A DNA stretch of 64,000 nucleotides from Mongoliibacter ruber (GTDB lineage: Bacteria > Bacteroidota > Bacteroidia > Cytophagales > Cyclobacteriaceae). Each line of letters starts with the position of its first letter. Positions within the stretch are counted from its first letter, which is position 1. The notes under the pieces were generated by a model. It was given only the letters and a program-made list of their open reading frames with translations. It had not been told where the DNA came from and made no database searches. The DNA lies in contig NZ_PVTR01000001.1 in the NCBI RefSeq assembly GCF_003003005.1, positions 62,001-126,000 of the forward strand, given 5' to 3'. Of the stretch, positions 18,041-26,982 are shown in pieces. The position numbers and the translations under genes are program-made.

Positions 18041-18685
18041 ATGATAGCAGTGCTCAAAGGGGATATCATCGCCTCAAGAAAAATCTCAAATCCTGAAATC
18101 TGGATCAATCCTTTGAAAAGCCTCCTTTCAAAATGGGGGAGTAGTCCAAAGGACTGGGAACTGGTTTGGGGTGACTTTTTCCAACTGGAAATCACATCTC
18201 CTAAAGAGGCCTTGGAAAAAGCATGGGCTATAAAGTCCACTATCAAGCAGGTGTCACCAAGGGATAGTGATAAAAAAAACAGCCCTCTAGATGTGAGAAT
18301 TGCAATAGGAATCGGTGCCAAATCGTATGATGGCAGTAAAATATCTGAAAGCAACGGACCTGCATTCGTTTACGCAGGTGAGCGTTTTGACACGCTAAAA
18401 AAAGACAGGGTCAATCTGGCCATACAAAGTCCCTGGGAGGACTTTGAAAAAGAAATCAACCTTTATTTAAAGCTCGCAGGGACATTTATGGACACATGGA
18501 CAATTTCTTCTGCGGAACTGGTATACCTATACCTACAAAATCCCCTGGCTACTCAGGAAGAAATCGGGAAAAAATTAGGTATCAAACAAAATTCTGTGAG
18601 TGGCCGCTGGTCCCGTGCTAAAATTGATGAATTGATTGAAATCAATCGTGTATTCCAACAAAAAATCAACAACTTACTTCTGTGA
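18041..18685 (+). CDS. SatD-like HTH protein
   Basis: A 214-residue protein from the ATG at 18041 (MIAVLKGDIIASRKI). An in-frame TTG/ATG-containing extension to 17954 crosses the palindromes and was rejected. The N-terminal part (SatD-like: GDIIASRKI, WGDFFQLE, RIAIGIGAK, AFVYAGERFD) resembles a nucleotide-cyclase-like fold. The C-terminal residues contain a helix-turn-helix (ATQEEIGKKLGIKQNSVSGR). SatD proteins are paired with a DUF3307 membrane protein in many Bacteroidota, as here (4-bp overlap). The role is unknown; the HTH and upstream palindromes suggest a self-regulating transcription factor. Confidence 0.78.
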   Translation: MIAVLKGDIIASRKISNPEIWINPLKSLLSKWGSSPKDWELVWGDFFQLEITSPKEALEKAWAIKSTIKQVSPRDSDKKNSPLDVRIAIGIGAKSYDGSKISESNGPAFVYAGERFDTLKKDRVNLAIQSPWEDFEKEINLYLKLAGTFMDTWTISSAELVYLYLQNPLATQEEIGKKLGIKQNSVSGRWSRAKIDELIEINRVFQQKINNLLL

Positions 18686-19398
18686 TCATTATTGTTAAAC
18701 TTTTATGCGCGCACATCCTTGGAGATTTTGTGTTGCAACCTAATTCATGGGTCAAAGCCAAAGAGTCGTACAGATTAAGTGCTTATCAATTCTACATTCA
18801 TGTTTTGCTTCACGGGGTATTGGTTCTTTTGGTACTTTGGGACCTTTCCTTATGGCCTTTAGCCTTGACTTTGGCTGTTTTACATGGTGTAATCGATATG
18901 CTAAAACTGGTTGTTCAGACAGATAAAAATAAAGCCAAGTGGTTTTTGGCCGACCAGGGACTTCATGTGATCAGTATTTTGCTTGTATGGTATTTTTGGT
19001 TCAACCCTGAATTAAACCTCAGTTACTATTTTTCCAATACAGCTCTGTGGCTCCTGTTGAGCTCAGTTCTGTTTGTCACATGGGCAGTGGCCATACTGAT
19101 CAATGTGCTCCTTGCAAACTGGGCAAAGGCATTGGAGGATGAAGAAAGCGAATCTTTGGCCAATGCAGGTAGGTATATTGGGATTTTGGAAAGGTTGATG
19201 GTGTTTGTATTTGTGCTTACTGACCATTGGGAGGCAGTAGGATTTCTACTGGCTGCCAAATCAATCTTTAGATTTGGAGATTTAAAGGAATCCAAGGATA
19301 GAAAACTCACTGAATATATCCTGATTGGAACCTTGCTAAGTTTTGGAATAGCCTTGCTGTGCGGTATGCTGGTAAAATGGCTCTTGGCAATTGTATAA
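18682..19398 (+). CDS. DUF3307 membrane protein
   Basis: A 238-residue integral membrane protein that starts with GTG inside the SatD stop (4-bp overlap), indicating translational coupling. It begins IIVKLLCAHILGDFVLQPNSW, the DUF3307 signature with a conserved HxxGDF. It has about six hydrophobic segments, an HGVIDMLK motif near residue 74 and a polar DHWEAVGFLLAAKSIFRF stretch. No catalytic assignment exists. Conserved pairing with SatD suggests the regulator senses or controls something this protein does. Confidence 0.82.
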   Translation: MIIIVKLLCAHILGDFVLQPNSWVKAKESYRLSAYQFYIHVLLHGVLVLLVLWDLSLWPLALTLAVLHGVIDMLKLVVQTDKNKAKWFLADQGLHVISILLVWYFWFNPELNLSYYFSNTALWLLLSSVLFVTWAVAILINVLLANWAKALEDEESESLANAGRYIGILERLMVFVFVLTDHWEAVGFLLAAKSIFRFGDLKESKDRKLTEYILIGTLLSFGIALLCGMLVKWLLAIV

Positions 19399-19454
19399 AT
19401 TGATTTTTATATCTCGGTTATTTCCTGCATTTTTCAACATTAATATCTTTGACC

Positions 19455-20294
19455 ATGAGACTTCTATTCCTTTTCATTTGTTTAATTCCATGTATTCTTC
19501 AGGCTCAGACGGTATGTACTGCCGAAAGCAGAGAGCGCTTGGAAAGCATACTTGAAGAACTTTCTGAGATGGATATCGGAGATAAATCCATCAATGAACT
19601 GAATGTGCTTATTGGTCAGAAATTCATAGGTACTCCCTATGTAGAAAAAACACTTGAGCTGCCAGGAGATGAACAACTGGTAATAAACCTCACTGGTCTG
19701 GATTGTACCACTTATTTGGAAACAGTTTTTACCCTTTCGAGATTGGCACAAAAAAGCACACTTTACATGGAAGCCTTTGAGGCTGAATTGGAAAATATCC
19801 GCTATGTACAAGGAAAGAGAAATGGATATCCATCAAGGCTGCATTATTTTTCTGATTGGTTGTATCAAAATGAACAAAAAGGTTTGCTGAAAAACATCTC
19901 AAAAGAAATAGGAGGGGAGTCTTATGAAAACAAACCTTCTTTTATGAGTTCTAATCCAAACCTCTATGTTCAATTGAGTAATCCAGAATACGTAGCGATA
20001 TTGAAAAAAGCGGAATCTGAAATTGCCAAAAGAGAGTATTTCTACCTGCCAAAGGATACTATTCAAAAGCTGGAATCCAGTATAAAACCTGGAGATTTGA
20101 TCGCCATTACCACTTCGATGAAAACACTAGATATCGTCCATGTTGGTTTTGCTGTTGAAAAAAACGGAAGAATCCACCTGATGCATGCCAGCACAGGTTC
20201 TATGGAAGTAGAAATTTCCGAAAAACCACTCCATGAATACCTCCAAGCCAACAAATCCCAATCAGGGATCATGGTGGCTAGGGGTAATCAGTAG
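19455..20294 (+). CDS. DUF1460 exported hydrolase (NlpC/P60-like)
   Basis: A 279-residue protein with signal peptide MRLLFLFICLIPCILQA. An in-frame TTG six bases earlier (19449) is less likely than the ATG at 19455. DUF1460 features: NLTGLDCTTYLE with a probable nucleophilic Cys (about residue 86), GYPSRLHYFSDW, and IVHVGFAVEKNGRIHLMHAS with a His. DUF1460 proteins are papain-like enzymes proposed to act as N-acetylmuramoyl-L-alanine amidases or peptidoglycan peptidases in the periplasm. The gene is convergent with an acyl-CoA cluster. Confidence 0.87.
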   Translation: MRLLFLFICLIPCILQAQTVCTAESRERLESILEELSEMDIGDKSINELNVLIGQKFIGTPYVEKTLELPGDEQLVINLTGLDCTTYLETVFTLSRLAQKSTLYMEAFEAELENIRYVQGKRNGYPSRLHYFSDWLYQNEQKGLLKNISKEIGGESYENKPSFMSSNPNLYVQLSNPEYVAILKKAESEIAKREYFYLPKDTIQKLESSIKPGDLIAITTSMKTLDIVHVGFAVEKNGRIHLMHASTGSMEVEISEKPLHEYLQANKSQSGIMVARGNQ

Positions 20295-20315
20295 AATAGG
20301 TTTTCACAAATTACT

Positions 20316-21194
20316 TTATTCCAAAAAATCCTCATCTCTATACCTTGGTTTAGGATACTTGTAGAAGCCCTCCCCAGTTTTCTCCCCCAATTTTCCCTCA
20401 TCGATGTAGCTTTTGAGCAAGGCTGCAAAACGCTGTGAGGCTAAATCCGGTTGGCTCTTGGTTACATGCCAAGCCGTATCCAGTCCAATATTGTCTAAAA
20501 TGCCAAAAGGACCCTTGGGCATATGGAAGTTGACCATCCAAGATTTATCGATGTCTTCAATGCTTCCGATCTCTTTGGTCAGTAATTTTCCTGCTGCTCC
20601 AATAAATGCCATCAACATACTATTGAACAAATAACCAGGGTTTTCCTTTTTGACCAATACAGGAACTTGTTCAAGGCTCTTGCCAAAAGAATCTAGAATT
20701 GGTATCAAGTTAGCATCAGTGCCAGGATGTGGCATTATATCCACTACTTTGGAATAAAAAACATCGTGGAAATGCAGGGCACAGAACTTCTCAGGCCTTC
20801 CCGAAATATCTGCAAACATGGATGGGAGTAAATAAGAGGTATTGGTTGTGAAAATTGTTTTTTCCGGGGCGATCTTTCCGAAAAGTTCCCAAACTTGATT
20901 TTTGACTTCAATATCTTCCAATACACTTTCATTGATGATGTCTGCATCCATGACAGCATTAGTGGCATTGTCTGTGAATGTTATAAGATCAATGGCATTT
21001 AGTCCAGCACTCTCCTCAAGCCCGCTGCTTTTTGCAAGGTGAAGGATGATTTTTTCCATTGTCTTTCTGGAACGTTCCAAGGCGGTCGGATCTATGTCAT
21101 AAATCCGCACTTTGTAACCAGAAAGGGCAGATTGTAATGCGACCCGACTTCCCAAAGTCCCTGCGCCAAGAATACATACATTATTGATTTTCAT
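20316..21194 (-). CDS. 3-hydroxyacyl-CoA dehydrogenase family protein
   Basis: A 292-residue NAD-dependent enzyme. It starts MKINNVCILGAGTLGSRVAL with a GxGxxGxxxA dinucleotide fold, then FTTNTSYLLPS and FCALHFHDV (where FadB-like proteins have GxHFxNP, here the order is HFHDV), and ends with EGFYKYP. The normal GMHFFNP block is altered, so activity on short 3-hydroxyacyl-CoAs or another 3-hydroxy acid is possible. It is the last gene of the minus-strand SDR-dehydrogenase-kinase unit, separated from it by 112 bp. Confidence 0.83.
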   Translation of the reverse strand: MKINNVCILGAGTLGSRVALQSALSGYKVRIYDIDPTALERSRKTMEKIILHLAKSSGLEESAGLNAIDLITFTDNATNAVMDADIINESVLEDIEVKNQVWELFGKIAPEKTIFTTNTSYLLPSMFADISGRPEKFCALHFHDVFYSKVVDIMPHPGTDANLIPILDSFGKSLEQVPVLVKKENPGYLFNSMLMAFIGAAGKLLTKEIGSIEDIDKSWMVNFHMPKGPFGILDNIGLDTAWHVTKSQPDLASQRFAALLKSYIDEGKLGEKTGEGFYKYPKPRYRDEDFLE

Positions 21195-21306
21195 TTGTTT
21201 ATAATTGTTTTTTAGTGGTTCCCCCGATTAGTCGGTGCAGGTTATGAAACGCCCTTAATAATCATCACGCTATGTGTGAACTTATTCAAATGAGCATTTC
21301 ATAACT

Positions 21307-22347
21307 TTAAATTTTTTCAGTTGTAATGCTGTTCAATGCTTTTTTACCACAGGCAGCTACTATATGTATCAACCCCGCGAAGCGGGGATCATCAGCATAT
21401 CCTAAAGTGTATCTTTTATAAATCTGTTGGGCAATAACCCCAACTTTAAATAGTCCAAAGGCATAATAAAATACCATATTGTCCAAAGACAAAGTACTTT
21501 TACTTTCATAATAAGAGATAACTTCTGACCTTTTCATGTTTCCAGAGGGATAGGTGAGGTTAAACATTTTCAAAAGATCATCATCCTTATCTTCACACCA
21601 GTAAGCCAAGCTTGTGCCCAAGTCCATTAAAGGATGACCTACTGTGGCCATTTCCCAGTCCAAAACTGCTTTGATTTCTGGATTTTCAGGACCTGATAAG
21701 ACTAAGTTGTCATACTTGTAATCATTATGTATAAATCCTACAGCTTCATCTTTAGGCATATTTACAAGGAGCCATTCGCTCACTTTTTCCATGTCAGAAA
21801 TTTCGTCTGTCTTCGATTTGAAATAACGCTCTGACCAGCCGACTACCTGTCTTTCTACAAAACCTTCTGGCCTTCCTAATTCGGACAGTCCAGAGTTCTT
21901 CAATTCCAGCTGATGCAACTCAAGCATACCATCCAGTGTGTTTCTGGATAGCTCTGCGAAGAATTTTTCATCAAGGCGCATCCCCTCTGGGATTTTATTC
22001 CTAAGGATCAACCCATTTACTTTTTCCATAATGAAAAATGGAGCACCGATGACTTTATCATCTGAACAGCAATGTACAGGAGGTGGCACCTTACTGTAAG
22101 CTGCTTTTTGCAGAGATTCCAACACCATGTACTCCCTTGCCATATCATGGGCTTTGCTAATTTTCAACCCCAAGGGTGGCCTTCTAAGCACATATTCTTT
22201 ATTGGGAGTTTGAATCAGATAAGTAAGATTTGAATATCCACCTTTAAATTGCTTGATTGTAATGTCTCTTTTATCAGTATCCAAAAGGTTACTCAGATAA
22301 GGCAGAATATTTTCAAGCCCTTTAAATTCAATTTCCTGTTTGGACAT
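21307..22347 (-). CDS. APH-like phosphotransferase (LvaA/ACAD10-11 kinase type)
   Basis: A 346-residue kinase-fold protein. The ATP-binding lobe has GGYSNLTYLI (about residues 31-40), the catalytic loop FIHNDYKYDNLV and the metal-binding VLDWEMATVGHPLMDLG. This branch of the aminoglycoside-phosphotransferase family accompanies acyl-CoA dehydrogenases, and relatives (LvaA, and the kinase domains of ACAD10/11) phosphorylate 4-hydroxyacyl-CoA. It overlaps the acyl-CoA dehydrogenase gene by 20 bp, so they are translated as a pair. Antibiotic phosphorylation is very unlikely. Confidence 0.85.
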   Translation of the reverse strand: MSKQEIEFKGLENILPYLSNLLDTDKRDITIKQFKGGYSNLTYLIQTPNKEYVLRRPPLGLKISKAHDMAREYMVLESLQKAAYSKVPPPVHCCSDDKVIGAPFFIMEKVNGLILRNKIPEGMRLDEKFFAELSRNTLDGMLELHQLELKNSGLSELGRPEGFVERQVVGWSERYFKSKTDEISDMEKVSEWLLVNMPKDEAVGFIHNDYKYDNLVLSGPENPEIKAVLDWEMATVGHPLMDLGTSLAYWCEDKDDDLLKMFNLTYPSGNMKRSEVISYYESKSTLSLDNMVFYYAFGLFKVGVIAQQIYKRYTLGYADDPRFAGLIHIVAACGKKALNSITTEKI

Positions 22348-23542
22348 ATTTTTTCAAAGTTTCTCTAGCCAATACACTTTTATGAACTTCATCCGGCCCG
22401 TCATAGATCCTGGCTCCACGTTCATGTCTATACCAAAACGACAAAATAGTATCATCTGTAATACCCAGTGCACCATGTGTTTGTATAGCTTTATCTAAAG
22501 TATTCATTAAAATATCTGAAACAAAAAACTTTATAGTAGAAATATCGGTTTTGGCTGCTTTTGCACCTTCATTTTCGATTCGATGGGCAGTCATCAGCAC
22601 TAGCATTCTGGCGGCTTTTACCCCAGCGACAGCTTCTGCTATCCAATTCTGAATGGTCTGTTGTCCTGATAAAGGTCTTCCCGGATCTAACTCTCTGCTT
22701 AATGCTCTCCTGCACATCAGGTCAATTGCCCTTTCGCAGATTCCAATCCAACGCATGCAATGATGGATTCGGCCAGGTCCAAGCCTTTCCTGTGCCAAGG
22801 CAAACCCACCACCTTCTTTTCCAATAAGGTTGGAAGCGGGCACTTTGCAATCCTCAAACTTCACCTCTGCATGAGACATATAATCTTCACCTACATCACC
22901 CATGATTGGGATATTTCTTACCAAACGGTACCCGGGATTTTCCAAGGGTACCAAAATCATGCTTGCTCTTTGGTAAGGATTTGGGTTCTCAGAATCGGTT
23001 ACTGCCATTACAATAGTAAAAGCGGCCCCATCTGCCGAAGAAGTAAACCATTTGTGCCCATTGATGATGTACTCGTCTCCAACTCTGACAGCGGTCGTAG
23101 ATAGATGTTTTGGATTACTTCCCGCGTGCTGTGGTTCTGTCATGGCAAAGCAAGAGCGGATTTCTCCTCGTTGAAGTGGATTCAAGTATTTTTCTTGCAA
23201 TTCTTTTGATGCAAATTGATGCATAAGCTCCATATTCCCTATATCAGGTGCCTGACAATTGAATATAAAGTGACCAAGCGGACTTTTGCCCAAGATTTCT
23301 GAAACCCTTGCAAAATCAGTAAGACTTAGGCCAATCCCACCATCATTAATTGAAAGATGTGGAGCAAACAATCCTTCCTTTTTAGCCAAGTCTCTCAGGG
23401 CATTTAGTTTTGGGAGTGCAGCTTTGAATGAGCCATAAACAGCCTCTTGTTCAAGTGGTATGATGTGTTCATTCAAAAAATCATCATACTTGGTCAGCAG
23501 TACTCCGAGTTTTTCATTGATCTGTATTGTTGAAAAATCCAT
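22328..23542 (-). CDS. Acyl-CoA dehydrogenase (ACAD10/11 or LvaC-like)
   Basis: A 404-residue FAD enzyme of the acyl-CoA dehydrogenase fold. CFAMTEPQHAGSNP and KWFTSSADGAAF are FAD/substrate stretches, and the C-terminus has THGALGITDDTILSFWYRHERGARIYDGPDEVHKSVLAR. The RIYDGPDEVH end is typical of the ACAD10/11-like group rather than medium-chain enzymes. It follows the SDR gene by 11 bp and overlaps the kinase gene. In LvaC-type chemistry it rearranges a 4-phosphoacyl-CoA to the 3-hydroxyacyl-CoA, which the downstream dehydrogenase could oxidise. Confidence 0.9.
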   Translation of the reverse strand: MDFSTIQINEKLGVLLTKYDDFLNEHIIPLEQEAVYGSFKAALPKLNALRDLAKKEGLFAPHLSINDGGIGLSLTDFARVSEILGKSPLGHFIFNCQAPDIGNMELMHQFASKELQEKYLNPLQRGEIRSCFAMTEPQHAGSNPKHLSTTAVRVGDEYIINGHKWFTSSADGAAFTIVMAVTDSENPNPYQRASMILVPLENPGYRLVRNIPIMGDVGEDYMSHAEVKFEDCKVPASNLIGKEGGGFALAQERLGPGRIHHCMRWIGICERAIDLMCRRALSRELDPGRPLSGQQTIQNWIAEAVAGVKAARMLVLMTAHRIENEGAKAAKTDISTIKFFVSDILMNTLDKAIQTHGALGITDDTILSFWYRHERGARIYDGPDEVHKSVLARETLKKYVQTGN

Positions 23543-23553
23543 AGTTTGAAGCT

Positions 23554-24321
23554 TTATATAGTGAATCCTCCATCTGCTGTCAGGACTATTCCAGTGGTAT
23601 AGGAGGATGCTTTAGATGCGAGATAGAGTGCAGCTGCTCCAATTTCTTCAGGTTCTCCTACTCGTTTGATGGCCAATGCTTTCATCATGTGGTTCATGAT
23701 TTTTTCATTGCTCCACAAGGCCTCAGAAAATTTTGTTTGGATGAGGCCTGGGCAAATGGCATTGACTCGGATTTTATGGTCACCCCATTCTTTAGCAAAA
23801 ACCTTTGTCATAGAAATCAACCCGGCTTTGCTGACTGAATAGATGCCAAGTCCGGTCTCTGGTGAGATTCCACCTATAGAAGAAATATTGATGACAGATG
23901 CGTTGGAAGAAGCCCTCAGGTAGGGAAAACAAAGTTTCATCAAATGGAATGGGGCTTTTAGATTGACATCCATTATTTTGTCATAAGCATCTAGGCTGGT
24001 CTCATGAACAGGGCCAAATACAGGGTTGCTTGCAGCGTTGTTGACCAGAACGTCGATTTGTCCGTATGTTTCAATGGTTTTTTTTACAAGATTTTCAAGG
24101 TCTTCGCTTTTGCCTACATTACAGGCGATTCCGGTTACTTCATAGCCTTTTTTCCTGAGTTTGTCGGACATTTCATCCAAAGCATCTTGTTTTCTGCTAC
24201 TGATAACAACTTTTGCTCCTGCAGCCGCATATATTTCAGCAATGCTGAATCCAATTCCTTTGCTGGCCCCTGTGATGAGGGCCACCTTGCCCATAAGTGA
24301 AAATAATCCCGATAAATCCAT
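23554..24321 (-). CDS. SDR-family oxidoreductase
   Basis: A 255-residue short-chain dehydrogenase from the ATG at 24321 (MDLSGLFSLMGKVALITGAS). An upstream in-frame ATG at 24369 would add 16 atypical residues. Motifs: TGASKGIG, NNAAS, ISSIGG, YSVSK, and NAICPGLIQT. It is the first gene of the acyl-CoA unit and matches the LvaD position in 4-hydroxyacyl-CoA catabolic clusters, or a 3-ketoacyl reductase. Sequence alone does not decide between these. Confidence 0.87.
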   Translation of the reverse strand: MDLSGLFSLMGKVALITGASKGIGFSIAEIYAAAGAKVVISSRKQDALDEMSDKLRKKGYEVTGIACNVGKSEDLENLVKKTIETYGQIDVLVNNAASNPVFGPVHETSLDAYDKIMDVNLKAPFHLMKLCFPYLRASSNASVINISSIGGISPETGLGIYSVSKAGLISMTKVFAKEWGDHKIRVNAICPGLIQTKFSEALWSNEKIMNHMMKALAIKRVGEPEEIGAAALYLASKASSYTTGIVLTADGGFTI

Positions 24322-24457
24322 AATGTGTTGTTGGTTAAAGTCAGGTTTCAAGATAAAGAATTCTGCCATTCTATCCCCAGTTTCACTTGAAAAATATTAT
24401 GCATACCGAGTATTTTTGTTTAACTTCATAGCTATTTGAAACCCAAAAACAAAAACA

Positions 24458-25423
24458 ATGAAACAAGTGATTTTTAATGAAACCGGTATGCCGGAAGATG
24501 TATTGTTACTAGAAGAAACTGATATTCCAGAGCCCAAAGGTCATGAAGTCAGGATTAAAGTCACGGCAAGAAATATCAATCCTTCTGATGTGATGTTTAT
24601 CAGAGGAATGTATGGCATTACTCCCAAATTGCCTTCTAGCGCTGGCTTTGAAGCGGTGGGTATAATTGATAAAGCGGATGAAAAAGGAACGCTCGCACAA
24701 GGAACCAAAGTCATTTTTACAGCTATAGGGACATGGAAGGAATACGTGTGTATTCCCGCTCAAACCGTTATACCTGTACCTCAGGAAATGCCCGATGAAG
24801 TGGCTTGTCAGGCTTTTATCAATCCCATGACTGCATTTGGTATGTTGGAATATTCAGGTTTAAAAGAAGGGGAGTGGGTACTGGTAACTGCAGGTGCTTC
24901 AGCATATGGCAAGTTGGTCATCCAAATGGCCAAATCAAAAGGAATTAAAGTTGCTTGCACCGTACGTAGAGACGAGCAGAAAGCTTCTTTGGAAAAGTTG
25001 GGGGCTGACTTGGTCATCAACACAGAAAAAGAAAAGCTTCAGAAAGTTATCATGGAAAAAACAGGCGAGGGTGTTTCTGTAGTTTTTGATGCAGTAGGTG
25101 GCATTCTCGGGGCTAAAGCACTTGCCAGCTTGAAAAGTGGCGGAAAACTTTTGGCTTTTGGCGCTTTGAGTTTGGACAATATCCCCGTCAACTCGGGATT
25201 GATGATTTTCAAAAACCTAAAAATTGAAGGATTTTGGCTGACTACATGGATAGAAAGTTTGAGCAACGAGTCAAGGCAGAATGCTTTCAAGACTGTATTA
25301 GGTTACCTGATGAAGCAGGATGTAAAGGTAGATGTCGCTGGTACCTATCCGCTTGAAGAGTTCCAGGCCGCTTTAGAGGCCTATCAACAGCCTGGAAGAA
25401 ACGGTAAAATCATTTTGAAATAA
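24458..25423 (+). CDS. Zinc-independent MDR oxidoreductase (enoyl-thioester reductase/quinone reductase type)
   Basis: A 321-residue medium-chain dehydrogenase. The GroES-like N-terminal part (NINPSDVMFIRGMYGITPKLPSSAGFEAVG) lacks structural zinc cysteines. It has VTAGASAYGKLVIQMAKSKG as the nucleotide-binding motif and FDAVGG later. The family includes quinone oxidoreductases and 2-enoyl-CoA/ACP reductases. It diverges from the acyl-CoA dehydrogenase unit across about 135 bp and converges with a TetR gene, so it may join that fatty-acid regulon. Confidence 0.83.
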   Translation: MKQVIFNETGMPEDVLLLEETDIPEPKGHEVRIKVTARNINPSDVMFIRGMYGITPKLPSSAGFEAVGIIDKADEKGTLAQGTKVIFTAIGTWKEYVCIPAQTVIPVPQEMPDEVACQAFINPMTAFGMLEYSGLKEGEWVLVTAGASAYGKLVIQMAKSKGIKVACTVRRDEQKASLEKLGADLVINTEKEKLQKVIMEKTGEGVSVVFDAVGGILGAKALASLKSGGKLLAFGALSLDNIPVNSGLMIFKNLKIEGFWLTTWIESLSNESRQNAFKTVLGYLMKQDVKVDVAGTYPLEEFQAALEAYQQPGRNGKIILK

Positions 25424-25437
25424 AACCCGAAGCCCGG

Positions 25438-26139
25438 TTAAAATAAGGAAGCCTGAACGACTTGAGGTTTGGTAGCCTGCACGGTACCCTTCAACATGTC
25501 TTGTAGGAGCTTGATAAAGCCGGGCTTCCAATTTTCCAGGTGTATTTTGATTTCTTTGCCTTCATATCCCACCGGTCCCATCAATCGTTCATAACCGATC
25601 AACATACTCCAAACGGTATAAAAAGCAATTTCAGCCGAGAGTTCGGGTCTTATACTTCCATCCCGTAAGCCATTGCTTATCATTTGAATTCCAAGTTTTC
25701 CGCAGTCATGTTGGATTTCCAGCAATTTTTGAAAATGCTCACTTTCTAAAATTTGGGGATCAATTTCAGCTCGTAGAGATTCGTGGTTGTACTGTTGAAC
25801 CAAATCCATAAAGTTCAATATTGCAGCATAATACATCCTGTTTGCCTGAGTGAAGTCTATGTACGCATGGCTTAGATCGGTAATCATTTGTAATCCTGAT
25901 TTTCCCTTTACCTTGTAAATATCCCTAAAAATGGACTTGAGTTCATCGAAGGCCTTTTTTGTAACGGCCATATACAAGTCTTCTTTATTTTTAAAATAAA
26001 AGTAAGTGAGACCCTTTGAAATCCCAGCCTCCTTGGCGACGTCTTCCATTTTGGTAGCCACGTATCCCTTATGGGTAAAAAGCTTAATTGCTACGTCTAA
26101 AATTAGTTTACTTTTCTTTTCTCTTGCTGAACTTGGCAT
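25438..26139 (-). CDS. TetR-family regulator
   Basis: A 233-residue repressor-type protein. Residues 10-55 are the TetR HTH (KLILDVAIKLFTHKGYVATK, ISKGLTYFYFKNKEDLY), and the rest is a helical ligand domain. Location beside the acyl-CoA cluster suggests a FadR/LvaR-like role in sensing acyl-CoA. The short palindrome ATACCGAGTAT at about 24403-24413 between the two divergent acyl-CoA genes is a possible target but weak. Confidence 0.83.
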   Translation of the reverse strand: MPSSAREKKSKLILDVAIKLFTHKGYVATKMEDVAKEAGISKGLTYFYFKNKEDLYMAVTKKAFDELKSIFRDIYKVKGKSGLQMITDLSHAYIDFTQANRMYYAAILNFMDLVQQYNHESLRAEIDPQILESEHFQKLLEIQHDCGKLGIQMISNGLRDGSIRPELSAEIAFYTVWSMLIGYERLMGPVGYEGKEIKIHLENWKPGFIKLLQDMLKGTVQATKPQVVQASLF

Positions 26140-26253
26140 AACGATGTTTGATCTGAACGAGTCTTAAAGATATTAAACCTTGTTCAAATTTTTAAAGAGT
26201 TTTTTAATTCAAAAATTAAGGTGTTGAATTACAGGAAAGTTCTTTTTTAAAAA

Positions 26254-26880
26254 TTAATCCAATACACAATCTTTGAAATCTTTCCACTGAGTATCACTTA
26301 ATCTTCTTCTGATATTCTCAATATAACTCTTTAAGCATGCCTTTAATTCATCGCTATATGTTTCTTTGAGTTCTAAAAGCTCGGCACGAAAGGTTTCTCT
26401 GAGCTCCATCAATTGTGTTTGTAAGTTTGCTGGACTTCCTTGATGACTTTCCACAAGCTGTTTTCTCTGAGCTTCCATTCTTTGAAGCAAATTGGCAAAA
26501 TCTGCACTGTAATTACGCGCAACCCTATTTCTGCAAGAACTGAAATTATTGGTAGCACCTCTGATTTGATTCAGTTGTGGAAGACTCAATCCAATTGATT
26601 GAAAACAGGTGAAAAGATTTCTGTTGCTACCGTCTAAGCTGCTGGCGTCGTCCGTTCTTGAAACTCCATAAATTCCATGCAGACCTTCGTTGTTATCTTC
26701 AAATGCCCTATCCTGGTCTCCACCTTCCACTTCAAATTCAAAAAAAGTCTTATGCAGTGCCTCAGTTACTAAATCTATTTCAGATTCGGTCTGTGCTTCA
26801 TCAATAGGATCCAATTCGGAGTCAGATTGGCAAGACATTACAATAATCAGTAGGAGTGAGAGTAAGAATCCGGATTTCAT
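26254..26880 (-). CDS. Hypothetical lipoprotein
   Basis: A 208-residue protein from the ATG at 26880 (MKSGFLLSLLLIIVMSCQSD), with a lipobox at VMSC. The mature part is acidic near the N-terminus, then has Cys-containing FTCFQSIGLSLPQLNQIRGA and a long Glu/Lys/Arg-rich amphipathic helix (residues about 130-190). The second half resembles the periplasmic helical-hairpin adaptor family in composition, but I recognise no family. The upstream ATG at 26904 would put charged residues before the signal and is less likely. Confidence 0.62.
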   Translation of the reverse strand: MKSGFLLSLLLIIVMSCQSDSELDPIDEAQTESEIDLVTEALHKTFFEFEVEGGDQDRAFEDNNEGLHGIYGVSRTDDASSLDGSNRNLFTCFQSIGLSLPQLNQIRGATNNFSSCRNRVARNYSADFANLLQRMEAQRKQLVESHQGSPANLQTQLMELRETFRAELLELKETYSDELKACLKSYIENIRRRLSDTQWKDFKDCVLD

Positions 26881-26954
26881 AAGAAGGGAATTTAAATCAA
26901 TCAAATATAAAAATATTGTAATCCTAAAAATTGATTTTGTAGAATATTTCTAAT

Positions 26955-26982
26955 AAAAAAGCCCTACTGAGAGGGCTTTTTT
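26955..26982. terminator. Terminator after tyrS
   Basis: AAAAAAGCCCT (26955-26965) pairs with AGGGCTTTTTT (26972-26982), loop ACTGAG. The tyrS stop (26982-26984) is at its right end, so it ends tyrS transcription on the minus strand. Confidence 0.85.

Noticed and set aside
21307-22347. Aminoglycoside resistance gene
   Set aside because: The fold is shared, but the overlap with an acyl-CoA dehydrogenase gene points to acyl-CoA metabolism.
24403-24413. TetR operator ATACCGAGTAT
   Set aside because: Only 4-bp arms and one occurrence; too weak to list as a feature.
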